From Flavobacteriales bacterium (GTDB lineage: Bacteria > Bacteroidota > Bacteroidia > Flavobacteriales > Schleiferiaceae), in NCBI GenBank assembly GCA_012269745.1, contig JAAXJR010000011.1, positions 1-54,494 of the forward strand: DNA of 54,494 nt, read 5' to 3'. Position 1 is the stretch's first letter. The number at the start of each line of letters is the position of its first letter. A program made the position numbers and the translations under genes. This document shows positions 26,236 through 32,666 of the stretch, in pieces. The notes beneath the pieces are model-generated. The model saw only the letters and a program-made list of their open reading frames with translations. It did no database searches and was not told where the DNA came from.

Positions 26236-26808
26236 TTAGATTTGGTTGGCGAGCTCTTCGTAGCGCTGGTAAATTCGCTTATGAGCTTCTTTTAAATATT
26301 TGGGTTCATCGAACAGCTCCATCATGACCACTGCGCCCTCAATTTCTGCCATGGTTTGACGAGCAAGCGCAAGGGCTTCTTTGTCTGAAACCACTTCCCG
26401 ATAAACAGCGGCGATACACTCTAGCCAATCTTTGAAGAATCGGCGTATCATTAATGTGAAGTCTGGAACAACGTTGAGCGTCTCTAAAGCAATGTTGGTC
26501 ATGAAGTTTCCGCCTCGTTGGTCATAGAATACTTCCTCACTCGCCACAATGAGGGCTTTTACTTTGCTCAAAGGCGGAATTGGAAGCTTGGGAATGACGA
26601 AAATTTCTCGACGATAATACTCATGCAAGCTTTCGATGACGGCTTTCATCAATTCCTCCTTTGAAGCAAAATGATGATATAGACTGCCCTTGAGTAATCC
26701 TGCTTCTTTGGCGAGATCATTCATGGACGTTTTATGGTAGCCTTTTTCAAGAAAGACGTTAAGTGCTGATTTTATGATGCTTTGGGCATCTGTTTTTTGA
26801 ATGGGCAT
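26236..26808 (-). CDS. TetR-family regulator of the beta-oxidation operon
   Basis: 190 residues from the ATG at 26808 (a TTG four codons upstream is less likely). The N-terminal helix-turn-helix (about 8-50: IIKSALNVFLEKGYHKTSMN, then LLKGSLYHHFASKEEL) is typical of TetR. The C-terminal ligand domain contains a predicted helical pocket. Acyl-CoA-sensing TetR proteins are common regulators of such genes. It is the first gene of the operon, 28 bp upstream of the bifunctional gene, so it likely represses itself and the whole pathway until fatty acyl-CoA is present. Confidence 0.88.
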   Translation of the reverse strand: MPIQKTDAQSIIKSALNVFLEKGYHKTSMNDLAKEAGLLKGSLYHHFASKEELMKAVIESLHEYYRREIFVIPKLPIPPLSKVKALIVASEEVFYDQRGGNFMTNIALETLNVVPDFTLMIRRFFKDWLECIAAVYREVVSDKEALALARQTMAEIEGAVVMMELFDEPKYLKEAHKRIYQRYEELANQI

Positions 26809-26817
26809 AACTTTTAT

Positions 26818-26841
26818 CAAACAACCGTTTGGTTAAATATA
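26818..26841 (-). promoter_or_regulatory. Candidate TetR operator over the operon promoter
   Basis: An inverted repeat CAAAC-AACC-GTTTG (26818-26831), nested with AACC-GTTT-GGTT, lies 9 bp upstream of the tetR start. On the minus strand a near-consensus -7 element, TATATTTA (26834-26841), directly abuts it, so a protein bound there would cover the transcription start. This is the expected arrangement for autorepression. Confidence 0.5.
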
Positions 26842-26890
26842 GGGATAAAAGCTCACATCCAGCAGAATGGCCAATAATAATCTCAAATAA

Positions 26891-27082
26891 TTAAAAGTGC
26901 GTTGTTTGTTTAACCCTCAACCGAATCAGATGATCACTGATGTATTGAGAAAACTCTTCCAAGCCCATTTCTAGAGTCAAACCGAATTCATCTTCGAAAC
27001 ACCAAACATAAGTGTACCCTAGAGAAGTAGGCTTTCGGATTAACCTGGTATTATTAACGAAACATTTAAGTGGAGTGCCCAT
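26891..27082 (-). CDS. Small hypothetical protein
   Basis: 63 residues, MGTPLKCFVNNTRLIRKPTS onward, with a stretch YTYVWCFEDEFGLTLEMGLEEF that looks like a folded protein core rather than random translation. I do not recognise it. It is divergent from the NUDIX gene, and its start lies 12 bp from the nearer of two operator-like repeats, so it could be controlled by the same regulator. A shadow frame cannot be excluded because it is short and in a 340-bp gap. Confidence 0.45.
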   Translation of the reverse strand: MGTPLKCFVNNTRLIRKPTSLGYTYVWCFEDEFGLTLEMGLEEFSQYISDHLIRLRVKQTTHF

Positions 27083-27093
27083 AATTATTCATC

Positions 27094-27108
27094 GTGTCTT
27101 AACGACAC
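27094..27108. promoter_or_regulatory. Operator-like inverted repeat 1 for the NUDIX regulator
   Basis: GTGTCTTAACGACAC is an inverted repeat (GTGTC / GACAC) 12 bp from the small divergent gene. A close copy (14 of 15 bases) lies 38 bp downstream. Confidence 0.55.
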
Positions 27109-27131
27109 AATAGCAAGATACGAATAAAAAC

Positions 27132-27146
27132 GAGACTTAACGACAC
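27132..27146. promoter_or_regulatory. Operator-like repeat 2 for the NUDIX regulator
   Basis: GAGACTTAACGACAC differs from repeat 1 by one base. It ends 5 bp before the -7 element of the NUDIX gene, so bound protein would block the promoter. Confidence 0.55.
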
Positions 27147-27151
27147 GTTTG

Positions 27152-27159
27152 TATATTTG
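27152..27159 (+). promoter_or_regulatory. -7 promoter element (TATATTTG) of the NUDIX gene, near-leaderless
   Basis: TATATTTG is a perfect TAnnTTTG element only 4 bp upstream of the ATG at 27164. Transcription would start at or within a few bases of the start codon, implying a leaderless or very short-leader mRNA. Confidence 0.6.
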
Positions 27160-27163
27160 TACA

Positions 27164-27895
27164 ATGGATCTTAGAAAAATAATCTCCCAATACGATACAC
27201 AGTTCCTTCCGCATCTCAGCGTTGACAATGTAATTTTTGGATATAGAGAAGGAAAACTACATTGCCTACTGCTTCAATTCGGAGATAGGTGGTTTTTGCC
27301 TGGAGGGCACATCGAAAAGGAGGAAGATGTCAAGGAAGCGGCTCTAAGAGTTGTTAGTACGCGCACCTCGTTAAGTGCAGGATTCTTGCATTTTTTCAAT
27401 GTCTTTGGAGGTGCAAATCGAAATTTTTCTGAAGACTTCAAACGATTGTTTGGCAAGAAAGACTTGCACTTAGAAGATGGTCATCCAATGCTCCAACGGT
27501 ATGTAACTCTTGGGTTCATCTCTTTAGTCCAAATTGAAAAGGTAAGACCGAAAGTGGGCGATTTTGACGATGCCATTGCGTGGCACCCTGTCAATGAGCT
27601 TCCAGATATGGTTGGAGATCATGCCGATATTATCCAAAATGCCCGTGAGTATCTGGTAGGCTTGAACGACTACAGTCCTATTGGTCATCATTTACTTCCT
27701 GACTATTTTACAATGCCTCAGTTGCATAAATTAAGTCAGGTCATTAGTGGACGAGAATTGGATCGCAGTAGATTCCAAAAGAAAATGCTGGGACTCTCGA
27801 TATACAAGCGACACGAGGAGATTACCACGTCAGTAAGGGGTCGAAATCCATACCTTTACTCCTATGAAGGACCAAATAATCTCGAACGCATTTAA
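27164..27895 (+). CDS. NUDIX-fold transcriptional regulator (NrtR/AraR-like), degenerate catalytic box
   Basis: 243 residues from the ATG at 27164. The N-terminal NUDIX domain (about 15-150) keeps GGHIEKEED and Arg62 of the box, but the conserved Glu residues that bind the metal are replaced by Val63, Thr66 and Arg67, and the Gly by Ser69, so hydrolysis is unlikely. The C-terminal part (about 165-240) is a winged-helix region, as in the NUDIX-type regulators NrtR and Bacteroides AraR. Two matching inverted repeats upstream fit autoregulation. It overlaps the nitroreductase gene by 32 bp. The ligand, perhaps an NAD- or sugar-related nucleotide, is unknown. Confidence 0.8.
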   Translation: MDLRKIISQYDTQFLPHLSVDNVIFGYREGKLHCLLLQFGDRWFLPGGHIEKEEDVKEAALRVVSTRTSLSAGFLHFFNVFGGANRNFSEDFKRLFGKKDLHLEDGHPMLQRYVTLGFISLVQIEKVRPKVGDFDDAIAWHPVNELPDMVGDHADIIQNAREYLVGLNDYSPIGHHLLPDYFTMPQLHKLSQVISGRELDRSRFQKKMLGLSIYKRHEEITTSVRGRNPYLYSYEGPNNLERI

Positions 27896-28559
27896 AGCTG
27901 TTCAATCGACCATTCTGCAACGCAAGACTACAAAAGTACTTGCAAATGATCCTTGGAAGCCCACCCTTGATCAAGAGGAACACAACGAGCTCATTTCTAC
28001 GCTCCTCCATTTAGCCGCTCACGCTCCCTATCACTACAAAAGCGCCGAGCGTCATAAGCAAGGTGTGCTAAATAGCAGTCTTCCCTTCAGAGCATATACG
28101 CTTGATGCAGCCACTTGTAGGAAGTTGGCTGAGCAGCTCAAAAATTCGCAACCTCCTGCTGGGAAGATTTTAAATATGCTTTGGGCTGCAGAAGTCCTGC
28201 TCATTTTCACATGGCTTCCTGATGTATTTGGAGAACAGCCTTTGGAACGTAGTATGGAACCGCTCCCGTTCACAGGCAATCTGAGGAACATGGAACACAT
28301 TGCAGCCACTAGTGCAGCCATTACAAATGTGCTGCTTGGGGCTACCGCTTCAGGATTCCCGAATTATTGGTCGTCAGGAGGGGCACTGAGGCAACAAACA
28401 GCTCGTGAAATACTCGACATTAGTCTTGATGAAATTATGCTCGGTTGTCTATTTATGTTTCCTAAAGATGCGCTTGAACGTGGTGCCGAAGTGAAACCAG
28501 GCAAGCTCCGTAATGAAGGGAAAGATCTTCACAGCTGGTCAAAAGCCGTGGAGCTCTAA
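27864..28559 (+). CDS. Nitroreductase-family flavoprotein
   Basis: 231 residues. The fold features of FMN nitroreductases are visible: an N-terminal ILQRKTTKVLA, LHLAAHAPYHYKSAERH in place of the usual R-S-P-R-N helix, and the C-terminal GATASGFPNYWSSGGALR and LGCLFMFPKD that bind FMN at the dimer interface. It reduces quinones, nitro compounds or flavins with NAD(P)H; the physiological substrate is not clear. The start overlaps the NUDIX regulator gene by 32 bp, so the regulator probably controls it. Confidence 0.78.
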   Translation: MKDQIISNAFKAVQSTILQRKTTKVLANDPWKPTLDQEEHNELISTLLHLAAHAPYHYKSAERHKQGVLNSSLPFRAYTLDAATCRKLAEQLKNSQPPAGKILNMLWAAEVLLIFTWLPDVFGEQPLERSMEPLPFTGNLRNMEHIAATSAAITNVLLGATASGFPNYWSSGGALRQQTAREILDISLDEIMLGCLFMFPKDALERGAEVKPGKLRNEGKDLHSWSKAVEL

Positions 28560-28590
28560 ACATTTTGAGTACGTCGGTTGTCACTCTGCT

Positions 28591-29169
28591 ATGATCGCCA
28601 CTGAAAAATTTGAGAAAGTAGTTGTTGAAAGCCGCGAAGAGCTCAGGAATTGGCTCCTTGAAAATCACTCGAAGAGCGAAAGTTTTTGGCTCGTGACTTA
28701 CAAAAAGTCTGTTCCTGAGAAATATGTGGACAGATGGGAGGTTCTAGACGAACTCATATGCTTTGGCTGGATAGACGGCATAAGAAGAAAATTCGATGAT
28801 GACCGAACCATGCAGCTTATTTCGCAGCGCAAAGTGCAGCATTGGGCGAAAAGCTACAAGGATAGAGCGACTGTTTTGACTGAGAAAGGCCTCATGCATG
28901 AAAGCGGCCTTCGAAGTGTCAAGGAAGGTAAATCGAATGGGCTTTGGCATTTTATGGACGATGTGGACAATCTCATTGTTCCTGAAGATTTAAAATCGAT
29001 TCTGAAATCGAAAGAAGGTGCATTTGAGTTCTTTAATAGTATCAATGATTCTTCTAAACGAAATTCCCTGCGCTGGTTGAAACTTGCAAAGACGGAGAAA
29101 ACTCGACAGAAAAGACTTTTAGAACTTGCCCGATTATCGGCAGAAGGCGAGAAGCTACCGGGGTCTTAA
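28591..29169 (+). CDS. YdeI/OmpD-associated family protein
   Basis: 192 residues from the ATG at 28591; the longer frame starting at 28513 overlaps the previous gene and lacks family similarity. The YdeI pattern is visible: WLLENHSKSESFWLVTYKKS, W-E-V-L-D-E-L-I-C-F-G-W-I-D-G (about 50-64), and a C-terminal helical segment with RWLKLAKTEKTRQKR as in the OmdA domain. These proteins are linked to bacteriocin or peptide stress in some bacteria, but the function is not established. It is 31 bp after the nitroreductase and 21 bp before the RluA-type gene. Confidence 0.8.
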   Translation: MIATEKFEKVVVESREELRNWLLENHSKSESFWLVTYKKSVPEKYVDRWEVLDELICFGWIDGIRRKFDDDRTMQLISQRKVQHWAKSYKDRATVLTEKGLMHESGLRSVKEGKSNGLWHFMDDVDNLIVPEDLKSILKSKEGAFEFFNSINDSSKRNSLRWLKLAKTEKTRQKRLLELARLSAEGEKLPGS

Positions 29170-29190
29170 GCATTATCTTTACCGTCAATT

Positions 29191-30861
29191 ATGACGGATA
29201 CACTTTTCCATTCTTTTTCGAGCGATACAAGCGGTATAGAAGCGCCCTCAGCGTTCACCTACCCTTTCTTCTATACGCCTCATCCATTGGTAGAATTGGC
29301 TGCTGAAGAACTTCAAACCTATTTAGAAAGTGGTGTTTTACAGCACAATTTTGGCCTAGGGCACAACGAACACTTGATTGAGCAAGGCAAGATGTTTGGA
29401 GTACTCATCGTTCGTGATTCAACGGGACAATTGGGCTGGCTAGCAGCCTATTCCGGAAAACTTAGCGAGGAACCCGAAGGATATTTCGTACCTCCCATCT
29501 GCGATATTCATGCGGCACAGTCTTTTTACAAAAAAGGAGAAGAAGAGCTCAATGCCATGAGTGCTGAGATTGTAGCTAGGGAGAATAACCCTCAACGTTT
29601 AACTGCAATTGGCAAGATAGCAGAACGGTTATCCGAAATTAAGGAGCACCTCAGAAAAGGGCGTGCAGACCTCAAGGAAGCTAAAAAAGCCAGACAGAAG
29701 TACCGTGAGACTATTAAAAAAGTCTTGAGCGAAGAGGACTATCAGGAAGTCGTCGACCGATTGGCTAAAGAAAGCATCCAAGGACAAATTGTCTTCAAAC
29801 ACCGCTCCAAGGAGTGGGTGGAAGAGCAAGAGAAACTCGAAGAGGAATTAGTGGTATATGAAGAGGAAATTAAATCGATGAAGGAAGAGCGAAGGCTTAA
29901 GTCCAATGCGCTACAGCGAGAAATTTTCGATCATTACATCTTCTTGAATGCCCGAGGAGAAAAGCAAGTCTTGAGCAAGTGTTTCCCAGATTTTGATCTG
30001 CGTCATCCGCCAAGCGGCTCAGGAGATTGTGCGGCACCGAAGCTACTTCAATATGCCTACACCCAAGGGTATACTCCTGTTTGTATGGGTGAATTCTGGT
30101 GGGGTTCTGCCCCAGTGAAGGAGGTGAGAAAACACAAATACTTCTACCCTTCCTGCGCCTCACGTTGCCGACCTATTTTAGGACACATGCTCAAGGGTCT
30201 AAAGGTCGAAGAAAACCCACTTCTAACACTAGGACAGGACAAACCTATGCCAGTAGTCTATGAAGACGATGATCTGGTTGTAGTGAATAAACCTGCAGGG
30301 CTCTTGAGCGTCCCAGGAGTCGATATCGAAGATTCCGCATTAACCAGGGTGAAGAATATGTACCCCAATGCAACTGGGGCAATTCTTTTGCATCGATTAG
30401 ATATGAGCACCTCGGGCTTGCTCATGTTTACTTTGAATCCTAAGGCCAATAAGCGCATGCAACGCCAATTCATCAAACGACAAGTCGACAAGACCTACAT
30501 CGCCGATGTCAGCGGGGTTGTTTCTGAAGATTCAGGAACCATTTCCCTCCCATTAGCCCCAGATTATTATGACCTACCACGTCAAATGGTATGTCACAAA
30601 ACCGGGAAGCCCTCAGAGACCAAATGGAGCGTAGTGCAGCGAAAATACGGCATTACTAGATTGGCTATGAAACCCGTTACTGGTCGAACGCACCAATTGC
30701 GTGTTCATTCCGCTCACCCGGACGGATTGGGACTGCCTATGGTGGGCGATGAACTCTATGGAGTTATCGGTGAGCGCTTGCATTTACATGCCCATAAGTT
30801 AGAATTCCAGCACCCTACCTCTAAGGAAATGATTACTATTACTGCACCAATTCCATTCTAA
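29191..30861 (+). CDS. RluA-family pseudouridine synthase with long N-terminal extension
   Basis: 556 residues. The last third (about 350-556) is the RluA catalytic domain with HRLDMSTSGLLMF (401-413), where Asp404 is the nucleophile, and RTHQLRVHSAHP near 510. The preceding 350 residues are atypical: a conserved block to about 110, a coiled-coil rich in Glu and Lys (about 115-245), and PPSGSGDCAAPKLLQYAY (273-290) with several Cys (CMGEFWWG, SCASRC). Bacteroidota often have this long form. It isomerises uridine in rRNA or tRNA; the target is not predictable. Its stop shares one base with the next start (TAATG). Confidence 0.9.
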   Translation: MTDTLFHSFSSDTSGIEAPSAFTYPFFYTPHPLVELAAEELQTYLESGVLQHNFGLGHNEHLIEQGKMFGVLIVRDSTGQLGWLAAYSGKLSEEPEGYFVPPICDIHAAQSFYKKGEEELNAMSAEIVARENNPQRLTAIGKIAERLSEIKEHLRKGRADLKEAKKARQKYRETIKKVLSEEDYQEVVDRLAKESIQGQIVFKHRSKEWVEEQEKLEEELVVYEEEIKSMKEERRLKSNALQREIFDHYIFLNARGEKQVLSKCFPDFDLRHPPSGSGDCAAPKLLQYAYTQGYTPVCMGEFWWGSAPVKEVRKHKYFYPSCASRCRPILGHMLKGLKVEENPLLTLGQDKPMPVVYEDDDLVVVNKPAGLLSVPGVDIEDSALTRVKNMYPNATGAILLHRLDMSTSGLLMFTLNPKANKRMQRQFIKRQVDKTYIADVSGVVSEDSGTISLPLAPDYYDLPRQMVCHKTGKPSETKWSVVQRKYGITRLAMKPVTGRTHQLRVHSAHPDGLGLPMVGDELYGVIGERLHLHAHKLEFQHPTSKEMITITAPIPF

Positions 30862-31328
30862 TGGCCGTTGAAATCGAAAGAAAATTCTTGCTCAAAAACA
30901 ACTCGTGGCGCGATAGTGTTGTTCGTTCACATGTCTTAAAGCAAGGCTACCTCGCCTCTTCACCGCTGCCCACAGTACGCGTTAGAACTAGTGACGACAA
31001 AGCCTTTTTGACCATTAAAGGTCAAACAGAGGGAATATCAAGAGTAGAATTTGAATATGAGATCCCTTCAAATGAAGCGATTGAATTGCTAAAGCTCAGC
31101 GCTCAGCCACCGATTGAAAAAATACGGTACATCGTAGAGGCCAATGGCCATACTTGGGAGATTGACGTGTTCGAAGGCAGCAATGCGGGTTTGGTTTTGG
31201 CGGAAGTAGAATTGGACAGTGAAGATGAAAAAATAGAACTGCCCGATTGGATTGATATCGAAGTAACAAGTGATTCACGTTATTACAATTCTGCATTGAG
31301 CGAAACTCCCTATTCAACATGGGAATGA
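30861..31328 (+). CDS. CYTH-domain phosphohydrolase (triphosphatase-like)
   Basis: 155 residues. The CYTH signature ExExK is present at Glu4, Glu6 and Lys8 (MAVEIERKF). TVRVRTSDDKAFLTIKGQ contributes the basic tunnel residues, and VEFEYEI and WEIDVFEG the acidic metal-binding strands. CYTH enzymes hydrolyse triphosphates such as inorganic tripolyphosphate or thiamine triphosphate with divalent metal, or act as class IV adenylate cyclases. It overlaps the RluA stop by one base and the next gene by an ATGA, so the three are coupled in translation. Confidence 0.88.
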   Translation: MAVEIERKFLLKNNSWRDSVVRSHVLKQGYLASSPLPTVRVRTSDDKAFLTIKGQTEGISRVEFEYEIPSNEAIELLKLSAQPPIEKIRYIVEANGHTWEIDVFEGSNAGLVLAEVELDSEDEKIELPDWIDIEVTSDSRYYNSALSETPYSTWE

Positions 31329-31945
31329 TCAACGACGCGGACACCTACTTTATCGACGGATGCGGCCGCTGCGACCTATTCGCAACCCATTCATGTAAAG
31401 CCCGAATTTGGTCAGAGCCGTTATCTGTTCTACGCGAAACCCTACTCTCTTCGGGTCTTGGAGAAGAGGCCAAATGGGGACAACCCACCTACACGCTCGC
31501 TGGTAAGAATGTAGCTATGCTGTTTTCATTCAAAGATTGTTGCGGCATTAGCTTTTTCAAAGGAGTACTTATTCCTGACGATCACAATTTATTGGTCCCA
31601 GCGGGACCTAATTCGCATGTTGCGCGGTTACTGAAAATTACTAGTGAAAAAGAAGCTCGAGAGTTTGAACCACTCATTCTTGAATACCTAAACAAAGCCA
31701 TCGAGATTGAGAAATCAGGAAAGAAGGTTCCTAAACCTGAACGAGAAGAAACTATTCCGACAGTCATTCAAGAACGTATTGAAATAGACGAAATATTCAG
31801 AAAAGCTTGGGAAGCATTAACTCCTGGCAGGCGGCATTCTTACATCATTCATATAGGCGGTGCTAAGCAAGAGAAGACCCAGCACAATAGGTTAGAAAAG
31901 GCATTGCCAAAAATCTTAGCCGGAAAGGGCAATAATGAATATTAA
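31325..31945 (+). CDS. DUF1801/YdeI (OmdA)-domain protein
   Basis: 206 residues from the ATG at 31325, the ATGA overlap with the CYTH stop (an ATG 6 bp upstream is possible). The DUF1801-like N-terminal domain includes LGEEAKWGQPTYTLAGKNVA and SFKDCCGISFFKG. The C-terminal OmdA helices end in TPGRRHSYIIHIGGAKQEKT, which resembles the tail of the YdeI protein at 28591. Function is unknown; the region has two such proteins. A terminator follows. Confidence 0.8.
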   Translation: MINDADTYFIDGCGRCDLFATHSCKARIWSEPLSVLRETLLSSGLGEEAKWGQPTYTLAGKNVAMLFSFKDCCGISFFKGVLIPDDHNLLVPAGPNSHVARLLKITSEKEAREFEPLILEYLNKAIEIEKSGKKVPKPEREETIPTVIQERIEIDEIFRKAWEALTPGRRHSYIIHIGGAKQEKTQHNRLEKALPKILAGKGNNEY

Positions 31946-31946
31946 A

Positions 31947-31968
31947 AAAGCCACCCTAAAGTGGCTTT
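31947..31968. terminator. Bidirectional terminator
   Basis: The stem AAAGCCAC / GTGGCTTT (31947-31954, 31961-31968) with loop CCTAAA lies between the convergent YdeI-type gene and the nitroreductase at 31980. There are A-runs on the left; the T-run on the right is short. Confidence 0.75.
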
Positions 31969-31979
31969 CAACGTTATTC

Positions 31980-32537
31980 TTATAATCTTCCTTTAAAGAC
32001 AATTTCTCCAATAGGCTTTCTAGATCTTGGAGCCAATTCACGTTGCTTTAGTGCATCTGGAAGAGTTTCCGGATCTCCCTTATAGCCCACTGCCAACATT
32101 GCAATTGGGGTAAACCCATCGCCAATGTTCATCGTATCTCTAGCCCTATCCGCAACGAATCCGCCCATTTGATGTACATAAAGCCCCTCTTTTGTTGCTT
32201 GCAATACGAATTGGGCAGCAGCGGCGCCTGTATCATAAGCCGCATGAAAGTTGGGTCTATTTTTGTAAACGAAGTTGTTCTTAGCAACGACCATCACCAA
32301 CGCTGGAGCGTTTTTCGCCCATGTTTGATTTCCTTCAACCAGTGCATTGAATAAGTTGTTCCAAAGTTCCGGGTCCTCACTTTTAGTGGCTGCAATGAAT
32401 CGCCAGGGTTGCTCGTTCATAGAGCTCGCCGCCCAACGCGCAGCTTCAAATGAAGAATCTAGATCTTTGTAGAAAACGGGAGTTTCGGAGAATGCTCGGG
32501 GGCTCCATCTTTCTTGAATTTCTTGAATTAAAGTCAT
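31980..32537 (-). CDS. Nitroreductase-family protein (putative NAD(P)H oxidoreductase)
   Basis: 185 residues. RWSPRAFSETPV near residues 11-22 is the FMN-binding start (RxSxR) of small nitroreductases; AARWAASSMNEQPWRF (33-48) is the second FMN site, and PNFHAAYDTGAAAAQFVLQA (94-113) with GLYVHQMGGF follow. The C-terminal LAVGYKGDPETLPD is characteristic of the group. It probably reduces quinones, nitro compounds or aldehydes. The gene is monocistronic with a perfect palindrome on its promoter, which suggests control by a MarR- or HxlR-type repressor responding to redox-active compounds. Confidence 0.85.
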   Translation of the reverse strand: MTLIQEIQERWSPRAFSETPVFYKDLDSSFEAARWAASSMNEQPWRFIAATKSEDPELWNNLFNALVEGNQTWAKNAPALVMVVAKNNFVYKNRPNFHAAYDTGAAAAQFVLQATKEGLYVHQMGGFVADRARDTMNIGDGFTPIAMLAVGYKGDPETLPDALKQRELAPRSRKPIGEIVFKGRL

Positions 32538-32551
32538 TCGGGTACTATTTA

Positions 32552-32572
32552 GTTGTTATAACAACAAATATA
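32552..32572 (-). promoter_or_regulatory. Nitroreductase promoter with overlapping palindromic operator
   Basis: On the minus strand TATATTTG (32565-32572) is a perfect -7 element. The perfect 14-bp palindrome GTTGTTATAACAAC (32552-32565) begins on its last base, covering the expected transcription start. TTGTTATAACAA-type sites are typical of MarR-family repressors. Confidence 0.55.
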
Positions 32573-32666
32573 GGACAAATAGCAGTGCATTAAAAAATAT
32601 ACACGACATAAGTGTTTATACGTTAAACAGAGCTGCACGAATCGGTGATATTGGTATTTTTACCTT

